The notes beneath the pieces were generated by a model that ran no database searches, was not told the origin of the DNA, and saw only the letters and a program-made list of their open reading frames with translations. This document shows, piece by piece, positions 43,593-55,689 of a stretch of DNA of 64,000 bases (the first letter of the stretch is position 1; each line of letters begins with the position of its first letter). The stretch spans positions 62,001-126,000 of the forward strand of contig WHVA01000323.1 in NCBI GenBank assembly GCA_015179125.1. Reading direction: 5' to 3'. Source of the stretch: Gautieria morchelliformis. Taxonomy: Eukaryota; Basidiomycota; Agaricomycetes; Gomphales; Gomphaceae. Position numbers and translations under genes: made by a program.

Positions 43593-45360
43593 TCAGGAAG
43601 GCGTATCAGCGGGCTTGTTGAACCCAGCAAAGTATTTTTCTCGAAAATCCTTGTGGGCTGGTACATGTTGAGGTCCAGCTTCACTGTTTCGCACGCGCAA
43701 ATCAGGCGGTCCTCGGTCAAGCACTTCGGTCTTCACCATGGTGATAAGCTATACACACATTCTCAGTAGACATGGAGACGGCCACAGGCTCACTCACCCG
43801 TCGTCCCCAAGCGCCAAAATTCTCCAATGAATTTGATATGACCACCATACCTTCCAGTTGCGGAACGTCCACCTCAGCATACTCTTCATTGACCGTGGGC
43901 AAGAAGAAAACCAATCTCCCTCGAGGCCTAAGTAGAAATCGCGCTAGTAATACCAAGTCATAAGCCAATGTAGATAGCTCATAAGGGTGTGTTGGGGGTA
44001 CATAAGTCGATGGACTGTGAAAGCTGAGGATATCACTCGACACTCAAGGCAGTAGACATGACCTACTCTTTCATCGCCGTTATGGAATCTCGCAGTGGAA
44101 CCCCTTGTTTTCTTCCGAGGCGTTTCGCGCCTGCCCGCACGCCGTATGGTGGATCTGTCACAATGGCATCAAACAAAGCGCCACACCGCCATGGGTGCCA
44201 AGTGACGTCGAAGGTGAATAAATCGAAAATTCGCTCTGCAAATCCATACTGTGCCGCCGAGCGAAGGACGCCAGGGGCACGTTCTGGACAGATTTACATC
44301 TGCCTCAAAATATTAAACAGCAGGTCTTGGCTAACCTTTTCCACGCATTTGCCGCCCATCGATATCTGAGCCAACAACGTAGGCACCGAATTCCGCGGCA
44401 GTCTACTAATACAATGTCAGTTACATGACATCGATCTCATAAGAATAATGCGCACGTATAGCATACTCCCGGTCCCGGCGAAAGGGTCATATATGAGCTT
44501 TCCGGGCGCAGACTGTTCTGTGATTAGCAGTCCAGAGCGACATACCACATGCTACACTTACTAGCGTCTGATTCGCCATTAAGAGGGACATCTCGGCATC
44601 CATGCTTGTATTGCCATAATACGCTCGCTTTTTCACGTCGAATTTGTGGATGAGAGGTCTGGCCGTCCCCTTGGCTATCTAGCAGGCGTGAGTCGAAAAC
44701 AGAACAACAAAAAGTGATTGGAGACATACCAACCTCCCGAACCAGACGCATATGAAGTCACCATCACGATCGTACTTAGGTCGCAAGGGAGCTTTGTCCT
44801 GAGGGCCATCTAATACGACAGTAGTATCAAATCGACCAGCTTTTGAGGATCAGGGGGATTGCGCACACTCTTCGAAGCACCACAGCTCGAGCTCCGGCTG
44901 TGTGAGGTCAATGCGACCTTCCAAAGCCATGTATGAGAAGCCCTCCACCACTTCTCGCTGGCGCGTTTTCGGTACGCTCTGTCGATACCCAGTCACCATG
45001 AACTTCCACGGTGTTTCTTTATACGGTGCCCATAGATGCGCCTGAGTTCGGTTAAGTGTATGCAGGTGGGAGTATGATGGGCCTGAAGCGTAGAGTTCGA
45101 GTACGGATCTGCGAATGGTCTAGTGAACGCTGTTGGTGAACTGAGACAATGACAATAACGAACTTGACCAGGATACATCGCTGGGCGAGAAGACGCGCGT
45201 GTTCTTCTTCCTGAACCTCTACAGTCATAAAGGGACGCGTCACATCAGGTTTGGGCGGCACGACTATGTCGAAACCATATATCTGAGCGACAGATAGCAG
45301 CTCAGGAATACGGAAATCAGGGTGCGCTTGCGCAAACTGAATCAATATTTTGAGGGGCAT
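43593..45360 (-). CDS. TRM11: tRNA guanosine-2-N-methyltransferase TRM11
   Basis: TRM11 with TRM112 makes m2G10 in cytoplasmic tRNAs. The start MPLKILIQFAQAHPDFRIPE at 45360 precedes LLSVAQIYGFDIVVPPKPDV and the THUMP-like region (FMTVEVQEEEHARLLAQRCI, SVYELYASGPSYSHLHTLNR). Next come PWKFMVTGYRQSVPKTRQRE and FSYMALEGRIDLTQPELELW. The methyltransferase fold shows ASMSLLMANQTL, KLIYDPFAGTGS, GAYVVGSDIDGRQMRGKG and the catalytic DAIVTDPPYGVRAGAKRLGR. The C-terminal part has STYVPPTHPYELSTLAYDLV and LRPRGRLVFFLPTVNEEYAE, ending YFAGFNKPADTPS before TGA at 43593-43595. Introns are numerous. The 5' end lies 230 bp from the divergent SWIM-finger gene. Confidence 0.93.
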
Positions 45361-45590
45361 ACAGAGAGCGTTATTGTAAGCGAGTAGCAGCGGCACGAAT
45401 CTAAGGCAGATAAACAAATAATAGCAGAAAGTTCCTGTGCACCTCGGAGAGGGTAAGAGACAGGCTTGTACAATTAATCGCATCTCACTGGCCAGCGGAC
45501 TTGAAAGTTGGAACCTCTGGGTAGCTCTACTAAAGAACGTTTAGTTTCACACCGTCTAAAGCAAGCATTCGTCTCCTAAGATATGACATC

Positions 45591-46215
45591 ATGCCCCACG
45601 GAGAACTACAGCAGCTCATCAATGCGACGGTCGCGTCCATGAACAGCTGCGATCAGCGTGCGTCAGTCGCGCAATATTGCTCTTGCCAACGAAAGCACAA
45701 CTGTTCGAATCAGTTTCAGACGACACCCTCCAGGCTTTGCGCATTCTCCTTCCGGAGAACCTCGTCCTTGCCGCGCTTGACCTTATAGACCGTGGTAGAG
45801 GTTTGTGCAGAACGCTCCTTGCTGCCTTCGTTTATGAGCCTTACAAGTCACAGTATTCAAGTACGAGACGTCTTGGGGTCGCACGTTTTTCGAAGTCTTC
45901 GGCTCCAAAGGACGGTACTCTGTCTCTGTGGACTTACCTGCACCAGTTTCGACATACTGCGCCTGTCCAGCATTTGCCTATAGTGTTCTACTTTCAGATA
46001 ACCAAGCATCGGTGACTTCCGACATGATACCACGTTCTGTAACTCTGCTGATCACCTCCTTCATATAATAGTGCAAGCACGTACTCGCGGTACAGATTGC
46101 GCAAAGGCTGGGCAAGTGTGTTGAGCGGACTGTCACTCAGGATGAACTCGTTGGCATCGTATGTCAAGGTATGGAGCCTGAGGCTGATGAGGCCGATGAA
46201 GCCCACAGCGCCTAG
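45591..46215 (+). CDS. SWIM zinc-finger protein, SWS1/ZSWIM7 type
   Basis: SWS1 proteins form the Shu complex with RAD51 paralogues and promote homologous recombination. Exon 1 is MPHGELQQLINATVASMNSC, an intron (about 45661-45697) leads to LFESVSDDTLQALRILLPEN and LVLAALDLIDR. The next exon carries VTVFKYETSWGRTFFEVFGS and KGRYSVSVDLPAPVSTYCAC. The SWIM signature CxCx(n)CxH is completed across an intron (about 46010-46070): YCACPAFAYSVLLSDNQASC followed by KHVLAVQIAQRLGKCVE. The protein ends MEPEADEADEAHSA at TAG 46213-46215. The length, about 150 residues, and the finger spacing fit SWS1; a plain SWIM-domain protein of other function is the alternative. Confidence 0.82.
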
Positions 46216-46647
46216 TGATTGCATGTATGTAGCACAAGGCGGCGTTGGAATTGAGTGACTACCACACCTTGATTCGCAGCGCTCGCATGCAGTCTACATC
46301 GGACTGATGCATTGATGGCTCACATTCCCAATTCTTACTGAGCCTGGATCAGGTGATGTCCTTATCACTGTCGTCCGTTGTCATTGCCGGCTAGTGTCTC
46401 ATGTGATGAAACTGCTTCTGTTTAATCCGGTTTTATGTCACCGAATTGTCCCCATTCCGAGAAGTGATGTTTTATACGAGGTGACCTGACGCGTCGTCAC
46501 AAGTACACACAAAGTTCACGAGTAATTTTTATGAGCACCGCCCCCACTTAATTAGTTGTTTTACCACCGAGCTTACAGTGAGATCAATCTAATTAACGCA
46601 CCGGCAGAAGCGTAAATAGATGTCCGTATAAAGCTTAAAGTTTCGCT
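46216..46647. other. Convergent 3' region
   Basis: 432 bp of AT-rich sequence between the stops of the SWIM-finger gene and the tricalbin-like gene. No feature is seen beyond two 3' UTRs. Confidence 0.5.
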
Positions 46648-49600
46648 TCAGACTGTACCACGGCTGGAAGAAGTTTTAGTGATCGAGAATACTTCAAAAC
46701 AATTCGCAAACGTACGCTCCCTCTTCGCAGACGTCTTTGAGGGCCTTATGCGATTCTTGATCCCCTCCTTCATCCAGATGGCAGTACGATACGGACGGAG
46801 ACCATTGATCCCTCGCTGCCGATTCGCAAGTTGTCTCCTGTGAGCGTGCTCAATAGCATTTCTCTCCTGCGAGTCAATTACACCGTCATCGTTTGCGTGT
46901 GCGTTCCTCTCTGCCACAATCGCTTCTCCCTCAACGTGATCGCTGTGTCGCTGAATTCAGTAACAATAATAAATACGGATGAGGTCCAGCGTACTAAGTC
47001 TCAAATGCGTGGCGACGAGCCTGCGTGCTAGTGTGCGTCTCATGATCCTAGAAGAGTGTCGTATCAGAACCTACGAGAACTATCAACGGCTCGAACCTCG
47101 TCCAAACCGCTGTCCAATTTGACTCTGGTCTTAATACGCCCAACAACAGTGTAGTCATGTGTAGAAGCCGTAAAGTCGTTCAAAACATTTTGCCTCAGCT
47201 GTTTGAGGTTCTTGCCCACAACAACTGGAAGCTCAATGTCGGTCTCTTCATCATCCACCAAATCTTGCAACCACAACACCGCAAGAGCCTTCGGGTTGCT
47301 GCCACTCGCGATAGACGTCCCCCCACCAATATCAAACGTTAACGACGAGGAATAGCGGTTGTACACGGGCAAACGCAGGAGATCCACCTTCCACCGAACT
47401 GTATTGTCTTCAACCACGCCACCTGCAGCGGGTACGCGCTCCTGGCTATCGGTAGTTGAGAGGAGAAGTTTTCTGGCTTGGGGCCGGAAATCAGAGTTGT
47501 TTGTATCGATCGTAAGAAATATAGGTGCGAGGATCTGCAGATACTGTGAATACAAATCCAGATGAATAGAAGTGACAGACTTTCCTCGACAGTGGCAGTA
47601 TCCCATCCCAGCATGTTTCGTGGCAGTTGAAGATTAACACTTCGGAATAGAATTGAAACGTTCATGCGGCTTCAGGGTTGAGAAATGTCAGAATTAGGCA
47701 TGATGAGATTTCAAACGATTGCGCACCCGAAACCGATCCCCTCTGTAATTGAAAATAGTCGTGTCACCTCTGAACCCTCTTTCAAAATGTCTTTGAGCTT
47801 CAGATTGACAACACCGAGGATTGGGTCCTTCTCTCTGAGGCGCGAATCTCGCACGACGAGTCTCAAGACAGTTTTCTGCCAGTCACGTACGAATCTCTCG
47901 GTCCCAGCCTTGTCAAGTCGAAGCTCGTGAACATCGTGGTGCAGGCGCCAGGAGGCGAGACGCACCTCGAAGAAAGGCATTGTAGTATATTGCTTGACAC
48001 GGCTGATAACCTTTTGCTTAATGCAGTGAGATCAATGGATTGTTTTACACCCTCACGTCATGTAAACCAGATCATCGTTGATAATAATCTCGCAGTATGC
48101 ACTGGGCATGTTCGAACTTTGCTCTGAAGCTTCGTCCGTATCTTGACCGGCCTGGCCCTCGCGATTCTTTCCACTTGTTCCTTTAAGATTCTGACGCTCA
48201 AGATTGTTGATCTAGAATGCGCCGGTGTCTCTAGGCTGAGAGTTAAAACAACATGTGAAGCTGGCTTACCTGATGAATTACGACACTGAGAATGCCGGAT
48301 GGATAGTTCGGATCAGGAGGCGTTTTCTGGACGTCAGGTGGTGGCGGTGGCAAGTCAAGGAATGCTGCGTGTAAGTCAAGGGCGGCCGTGAGTGGGAGGC
48401 AGGACTGGTGAAGGTAAACGGACCCGGATTAGGGGCTTGATCGCCAGGGCGCATTTCCATTTCTAGAAACACACACTTGTCAATATGTATCCTTGTATGA
48501 TGGTGCTCCACTCACGTGGGGGGGTCTTATGAGGCGCTGGTGGAGGAGCGTCTCGTTCGCTTTCGAGCGCCTTGTTCAAGGGAACCTTCGTGAAGTATCC
48601 GATAGACCAGCTGTAACGGCGGACGAATGTATTTGAGGAGTATAGAGGAGTAAGTATATTGAATGAATGAATGTTGAAACAACCCAAATATATATATAGA
48701 CTGACTGTAGTAATCCAGGCATAGTGTCTGCATCCTCAAATCCCATGAGTTGGTCTGTGCGATCAATCATTTCGTTTTGCGTCTCGATCAGCTCTTTAAC
48801 TGGAATCTGCACCCGTCCAACCAGGTCACTATACCCTTCGTTAAGACCGTCTCAATCGAGATCACGTGAAAGACACAGACTCAGCGGAAAAGCGATCAGA
48901 GTCCCATAACATCACGGAGAGCTCCTCGTCGCTCTTGAGTTCATCCTGTGTGACCAACAAGGCAGTCGTTTCTTCATAACACGGATTGAGATCTCCCAGG
49001 ATGATCCGTGTCGAGTACAGGGGCTTGCCGAACTGAGGAGTCCATCAACTACCCAGTATAATGATGCATTTAGACGACGACGACACCTTTGCGTAGGCGA
49101 GGACAATGTATGGGTCGGACAGTCCATTACTATCTTGCGCAGAGATATTTTGGGCATAGTGGATGGTTATGAAGAATACTCCGATGGCTCTAGTGTCTGT
49201 TTTGGCACATTGAGATCAGTTCTACTGGAGATAGCCAAGTTAGAATGGAAGCTTCAGACCTCCAATGGCGGCACCAGAAAGTAATTCTTGGACATTTAAT
49301 GTCATACTTTTTGGAGCAACAAATTCTGCAGTGCCAGCCGCAATAGCCATTTTGACGAAACGAGATACAAATGGCAGATCAAGGACGTTGGGAAGGGCTT
49401 TTGCCATAGGAATGGCGGACACCTCTACGGCCGGGACACCCATAAAGGTGAACGTCACCTAATATAGTGTCAAATATGGTCCCAATAATGAATCCACTGT
49501 CCTGACATTTCTGATCAAGGGTGGCTCAGGGATGAACTGCAAGCGCAATCGGATTGTTCCGACAAATCCTTCAACTTGAATCCAAATGGGAATGGGAATA

Positions 49601-51096
49601 TGGAGCCAATCGTACAAGCCCAGAAAGAACTCGATTAAAAGACTGGTACCGGGACGCCATCTGTCACCGATATCGACATATGCCATGGACTACTTACTGG
49701 ATGTTCTTTGAGCGCAGACTGTCGCCCTGTCCAGGGAGTGCCTGATAAGAAAACGATAATTCAAAGTTCTAGGGTGCAATAAGATATTCAATCTAGGCAT
49801 CCTAGTGCGTACTACTGTAACTCACGACATAATCCCCACTTTGATCTGTATCAAGACCTTCCCGCCTATCATCTTCCGCCGTATGCATCAGATCATTTGT
49901 TCCTTGATCGATCCAGTCTTCCCGAGGAAATCTATTGCTCGTTGATTCCCAAATGTACTGAGCGAATGAAAAATGACGCACTCCTTGTCCGTGGGTTGAT
50001 CTGGTAGTGCACGGATCGAGACAAATCGAATGGGATTCGTACCCTGCCCTATGTCCGAGATACGTACAGCATCCACAAAGGACGGAAGTGATTGCTGGGT
50101 CACAGTTATGTTATTCTGAAATGGTGCGAGAAAGGAATCATTAAATTACCTGCATGATATCTGCACAGGTAGAGAAATTAATCTCGCAACAATAGGATAA
50201 AATACCCCCGACTTACCTTCCACTATATCCGCAATAGGAACGAACATTTCAGGATTCATGATGCCCCAGATGGTGCGGGTGAAAGCATTCAACCACTCAA
50301 CGGACTCAGGCGTGGGGGGTGCAAACTTTTCACCTCGCTCTCTATGCATGTCCGCACGCACACGTTCAACTTCCTTCTCGAGCTTTCTCTGAACTAGGCT
50401 CAGACATGTAACTGCCGCCGCACCCATTCCGCCAATAATCATGGAACGGAACACCCAGATCAACCAAGGATTCGAGAAAGGGTACCACCATCTGCCAACA
50501 GGAAAGCCAAAGAAAAGCCACATCAACCCAAATGCCACTGCAAGACCAAGCTGGAGTGCACCGAGAAGACGAAGGAGGGGTCGCAGAGCGGCAGGTCGAC
50601 CGGGGAGGAAGGGTTTCAGTGAGATATTTTGGGGTTTAGCTGCTGCAGGAGAAATGTGCTGTGGACTTGCAGCGTTTTCTGCTTGTACGGCGGGTCCACC
50701 TATGCCCACTTCTGGACTGATTTCGTCGCGCTGGGGATAGTCTGGGAAATTAAGGATGTAGCGAATATGCCAATGATGTGCATCAAGCATTGTACCTCTG
50801 AAGTCTGCATCCTTTATGTCGACGTCCGTGCCTGTAGTGGGATCCCTGACAGCTTTATTCGAACCCGCTCTAGATTTCTTGACTTTCTCAGTAGGCTTCA
50901 ACTTCGGACCTGCCAATTTATTCATCATCTCTGCCTTTTCACCCTTCGCATCTGGTCTTTCTGCACCACTCGGGCCTGGAGGGGGTTGGGGAGAAAAGCT
51001 ACGTTTGGAGGACTGCGGCACATTTTCTCGAGCTTGCTGCTCTGACTGATACTTCTGTGTAGTAGGAACAGGGCGACGCTCACTGTAAGGCTCCAT
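46648..51096 (-). CDS. Tricalbin / extended-synaptotagmin-type SMP and C2 domain protein
   Basis: Tricalbins tether the ER to the plasma membrane and transfer lipids through an SMP domain. The start MEPYSERRPVPTTQKYQSEQ opens a disordered N-terminal part, followed by a membrane hairpin (LLRLLGALQLGLAVAFGLMW and LIWVFRSMIIGGMGAAAVTC). The SMP-like region is seen in VEWLNAFTRTIWGIMNPEMF, LPSFVDAVRISDIGQGTNPI, FFLGLYDWLHIPIPIWIQVE and GTIRLRLQFIPEPPLIRNVT. C2 domains follow: IGVFFITIHYAQNISAQDSN with GLSDPYIVLAYAK, then a second with WQKTVLRLVVRDSRLREKDP and ILGVVNLKLKDILKEG. The C terminus has NRQRGINGLRPYRTAIWMKE with GIKNRIRPSKTSAKR, the basic tail common to fungal members. Around a dozen short introns interrupt the gene. 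The start at 51096 was chosen over 51138 because only it gives a hydrophilic N terminus. Confidence 0.85.
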
Positions 51097-52890
51097 GTGG
51101 AGAAAGGAAAGGAAAAGTAGCTCACCTATATACTTCATGTTCCTTGAGGCGAAAAGACCAACTACGTCATATGTTCGTCACGCCTCGATTGTTTATGAAA
51201 AACGACTTTCTCCTCCAACAAGTAAACGAAAGTGGCGAAAGTACTCAGCTTTTGGCGGGAAAAGTGAGCAAATTCAAAATTTCTCAATATATACTGAGCA
51301 CTCAGTTGTTGAGGTCTGCATTCAAATTAGCCTCCGTGTGCTGATGTGGATAACTAACAAACCAAGATAATGATGAACGAAACCCGGCATCACACTACTA
51401 GCTAGCTGCCACTGAAACTCCTCGCACCACTAATAACGCAGACGCAGACACATCTTATCAGCTTTCGTCTTCTAGCCTGTCATCCGAGTCTTCTTCGTTG
51501 TCCGCGCGAATCATGAGGTCCAGCTTCTGTAGAGACTTGAAATGAGCCCCAACAAGGACACGGTCAATGCGCTTCCAAGCTAAGCAGCCCGCTGGCTTTA
51601 AAGTCGGTGTAGTCAACCTTGAGACCTGTTTCGAGGTGTTGATAGAAGAAGTAAAGCAAGAAACGCGATTCGAGGGTCGTCAGATGTGGGAGTTCGGACT
51701 TCGATATTTGTATTGAACTCCAGATTTATGTCAACCAGAAGTTCAACACAAATATTGAATTCCTAAAGGCTCCCCATCTTTCAGCACCTGGCCCTGATCA
51801 CTTCTTAGCCATTGGATCCCAATTGAGAACAGGTGGTCACTCACACCAGTAGTTATATTTCAGGTAAATATGCTTGGGGGAGCTGCCAACCGCACGGAGT
51901 CGGTTGACAGTATCCCCCGAGGGTGGGCGAGAGCGCGAGGTGCAAAGTCTGGACGTGTGATACCTCCCAAAGCGATCGAGGCTCAAGAAGCCAGCCGACA
52001 ACTACCGTGCCGGGAAATGTGTAAGACACCAAATGCAGGCCAGAACGGCGTTTCAGGTTATGCAAATCAAGCTTTGGTTCGTCTTCAATTTCTTCTCGAT
52101 CGGGACTGAGATTATACAACCAGTTAGGCCTGTGGCATAGATATAAAATTCGAAAAACCTGACCAGGCTCCCAAAGAGACCATCGCAGATTCCTACCGTT
52201 GTAATCGAAGGCAGCAGAAGTACCCAGCGTAGCGCTCGTCTGAGACTACTGTGAATGAGTTTCTGCAGGTTTCCGAGCTTGCGTAAGACCAGGGCCAGTG
52301 CTTGGTTCTGTCGTCATCCACCGGCAACTATATTCCAAACTGCAGCTCTTGAATGTAACGGACTGGTAGGATGAGGAGAATGTGTAAACTTGATCTAATC
52401 GCCTGCTGTATGATACAGTTGCTGTACGGGTTAGCCAGCACCTCGGTCACGGTGATGCACCCCCGGGCCATGAACGGCAAACCAGTGAGCACATGAGTAG
52501 GGCGGTCGCGATACTCGTGGAGACTATGGTAATGGTACAAATCAACTGTGGCAGGTTACGCTTCTTGCTTGCTCTGAGAAGAATTTACGAGCCGGACAAT
52601 CACTGGGTCTAGCTGCCAGTGAACATAGCGCCCAGAATCCAGATCGGGCGATATTTCCTTCGAAGCTCAATACGCTGATGATCGATGATCCCTCTGCATG
52701 CTATAGATTCCCACCCTACAACCATAGCGTTACATTAAAGCGGGGTCCACTTTGTCAATCGCGTGTATGTCAAAATCCCACAAAGCCCAGTCTTTCGACA
52801 AGTCAGCAAACCTGGAAAAGTTGCAGTTCCTGCCACAGTCTTTAACGAAAATCTACAATGTGGTATAAGTAATGATATTTATGACTTGGC
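51097..52890. other. Gene-poor 1.8 kb region, possibly with gene remnants
   Basis: No intact gene is supported. On the reverse strand between about 52330 and 52860, broken open blocks interrupted by stops look protein-like (HSLHEYRDRPTHVLTGLPFM, CNFSRFADLSKDWALWDFDI), as in a decayed gene. The 51850-52120 part has a reverse frame of 88 codons without recognisable motifs. No terminal repeats, poly-A tail or transposase motif were found. Confidence 0.45.
52330..52860 (-). pseudogene. Possible decayed coding sequence
   Basis: Reading the reverse strand, protein-like blocks appear in succession but are separated by stops and frame changes: GRNCNFSRFADLSKDWALWD, then IYSMQRDHRS, then RYVHWQLDPVIVRLVNSSQS and RPTHVLTGLPFMARGCITVT to a stop at 52328. 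I do not recognise the parent protein. It could also be chance in a region without selection. Confidence 0.25.
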
Positions 52891-55536
52891 CTAGGTGTAA
52901 AACTTGGTTGGTGCTATTGCACCGGTTCCTTTGCCCTTGGCACTAGCCTGGTCCCTGTTCAACCTCCAGTCTATAAAGTCCGCGAAGTCCAGAATGGCCT
53001 TCGCCAGTGCTTTCATCCCAGCCGAGGTAGCAAGCGGTGCGGAGTTGTCCCTGTCGATACCCGTGCCTTCCGTTGGCGGATCCAAAGGGTCGGGGACGGG
53101 AGAGAGTGGTCGACTTTCGGAACGCGATATAACCGTGCTCCCAGACAGAGAGGGCACACAGGAAGGGAAAGTACCTGAGGTCGCCGTGGCATCGGTCGAT
53201 TTTGTGCCGCTCACAATACTGTTGGGCGTATTGGCTTCCGCGCAATATGCAACCCATTTCGATAATTTGCGCATCTCTTCCACGTCAACGAAGCCCCACC
53301 ACCGGGCTGTCTTTGATTCGCCCTCGTCCTCGTCCTCCTCTATATCATCTTCAGAGCCAGGCTGGATAACTGTGCCAGGTTTCCCATAAACGGCGATAAA
53401 CCACCCCCATCTCCTCATTGCGAATCGTTCACTTTCGCTTGGTAAGCGCTCCTTCTTACCCCGCTGGGGTCCTGAGGCTGACAGAGCATAGTAAGTCCTC
53501 CCTTCGGCGTCACAGCCGAGGCTCGTGAAACGCGAAGCAGAACAATCCATCTCTGCCCTGTGCGAGTTTTGAATATATGCGATAATCGACTTATGCTGGG
53601 CCTCAGCATTCCGGAACTATTCGAATGAGTCACTCGCTGCCCAGCATACATTGACATATACAGACCTTAACCTTCCAAGCATCTGCATTCTCCTTGGTTA
53701 TTGCATTCTTCTCGCCTTCTCGCTTTTCTTCCGTCAACTGTGCCCTTTCAGCGGCCCATCTTTCAGTCTCTTCTCGCAAGGCTTTATAGTAGGCACCGCG
53801 GAATTCTTTTGCCTGCTTATAGCCCTCCTCCAATTCGTCCCTCACGCTTGCGCTTTCACCAACAACTCGAATGAGATACAGCAGAACCGGGAGTAGTTGG
53901 TCGGCAGAAACTCCTTGCAGCCTTGCCCCACGTGTGTTACGAGAAGGTTCGCTACTGGTACTAGGGGGATTGAGATCCGGGAGGGTAGAGAGAGAGTGAC
54001 CTTGGGGCATAGAATCTCTCAAACTATACAGAACTGGCACGATCTTAGCCCAGTTTAGACCCAGACCACGAATCATCTTGGCTTTCTCTTGGATCCCCTG
54101 TCAGGCATGTCAGTCAGATATCCCAAGAATACGGGTCCCTGGTTGCATACCTTTTTCTGGGTGTTGTCTTCAATGGCCAAGAGATCTAAGAGTGACAAGA
54201 GAATGGCTTTGGTTGATGGGTCATGCAGTGATGTGAAATCGTCGAGTTCTTCGAGGTTTCTGATGCCAATGTTCAAAATAGGATTGAAACGCAGAACAAA
54301 TTCACGAAGCTAAACAGTTAGAACAGCTGAGCAGTAGAAGATGAGGATTCAAGTCAAAAACAAACATGTATGCGATCCTCGACCTGGTCTTTGGACCGCA
54401 TCTCGGGAATGGGAACCCAGACGGGTTCAGGAACAGACTTCAGTTTCTTCTTCGTTCCAGTGCCATCACCTGTGTCTCTCGATTTCTTTGTAACCTTAGT
54501 AGCGGATTTGTGGGTCGTGTCTATAGATGCGTCAGCCTTCAATGATACATCTGCCGTATGAGCTTTCAAACCTTTAGGCGTGGGATTCACAGTGTTTTTG
54601 GGAAGTCGACCCTACATAGGAACAGCATGAGGAGACAGGATGCTGAACTGAGTGGGAGGTCGCTATCATACCGAAGCTTCCGGGTTTTTTTCCAGGATTT
54701 CTCGTACCGACTGACCACTTTGTGCAGAGAATTTGCTACAGAACTAGATGGTCATTGTTATGCACAAAATACAAATATTGTACGACTTGCCCCACAGGTG
54801 TTAATCCTTTCTTCTTTCGGCATGGAGCGCAGTTGCAGTTGCCCTCACAGCGGGGGCAACTGGCAGCATAGATGAGATTACTATGACAATAGGACAACAG
54901 TGGCTCACATGAAATGATACTCCGCACCAGCAGTATCACCGTTGCCTTCCGGGAACTCGCGCTGAGCGATGGCCCTGAGGTCTTTCCCATACCTAACAAG
55001 TGCTGAACATTCAAAGTCACGAGTAGAGAGATAAAGATGAACCTATTCCTGAGACACGTGTCACAGTAAGAAGCTTTACATCTGTTCCCGGTCGTTTTAG
55101 AGCTACCGGAACATTGTAGAACAGCTACTCATAGAGTAAATCACATGTTTGACCACTGAAACGCATCATGGAACGTACAGTTTAACGGCTTCTTTGAACG
55201 ACACTGATGACACCCAACTATATTGCTCTCACTATTTGATGGGGGTATCTTAGCTTTCTTGGCGCCTGGCGGGGCCCCGTCGTCATCGCCCTGGGCTTTA
55301 CGTTTGCTCTTGTTCTTGTTGTCAGTTGGAATATTATTCATTGGGGTCTTTGTAGAAAGGGGAGGAGCATTCTCTTTGTGGCATTTAGATATGTGGAGGG
55401 CGGATATGTCATCTACCTTAGACGGGGTGGACGCGACACGTGCTTTGAAGAGTGGCGACGGAGGAATTTCGACGAAAACGTGCGACTTTCTCCTATGCAG
55501 ACTAGGAGTATCAAGAGTGGACGTGGTATAAGCCAT
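52891..55536 (-). CDS. zf-4CXXC_R1 domain protein with WHIM-like motif (chromatin factor)
   Basis: The zf-4CXXC_R1 finger occurs in the CDCA7/R1 family, linked in animals and plants to chromatin remodelling and DNA methylation. The start MAYTTSTLDTPSLHRRKSHV leads to a lysine-rich region, then the finger over several exons: NIVGCHQCRSKKPLNCTFHD, RCKASYCDTCLRNRYGKDLR, AIAQREFPEGNGD and CPRCEGNCNCAPCRKKKGLT. After a basic spacer (KKLKSVPEPVWVPIPEMR) comes a helical region, LREFVLRFNPILNIGIRNLE and SLLDLLAIEDNTQKK with GLGLNWAKIVPVLYSLRDSM, resembling DDT/WHIM parts, then a coiled coil (YYKALREETERWAAERAQLT). The motif RFTSLGCDAEGRTYYALSAS is WHIM-like. The protein ends GTGAIAPTKFYT before TAG at 52891-52893. 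It is divergent from TIM17 with 153 bp between starts. Nuclear function is inferred from the domains. Confidence 0.82.
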
Positions 55537-55689
55537 ATGAGGGAATAATGGAGCTATTGGAGGAAAGCGAGCGCAACCACAGGTGTTGGTGGTTGCAGAC
55601 TAGTACAGACGCGAAACGCGTCGTTCCCGCGGTCACATGACCTTTATAGCGCTTGAAAACTTCGAGCCGCCTCACGTCGTAAGGTAGCG

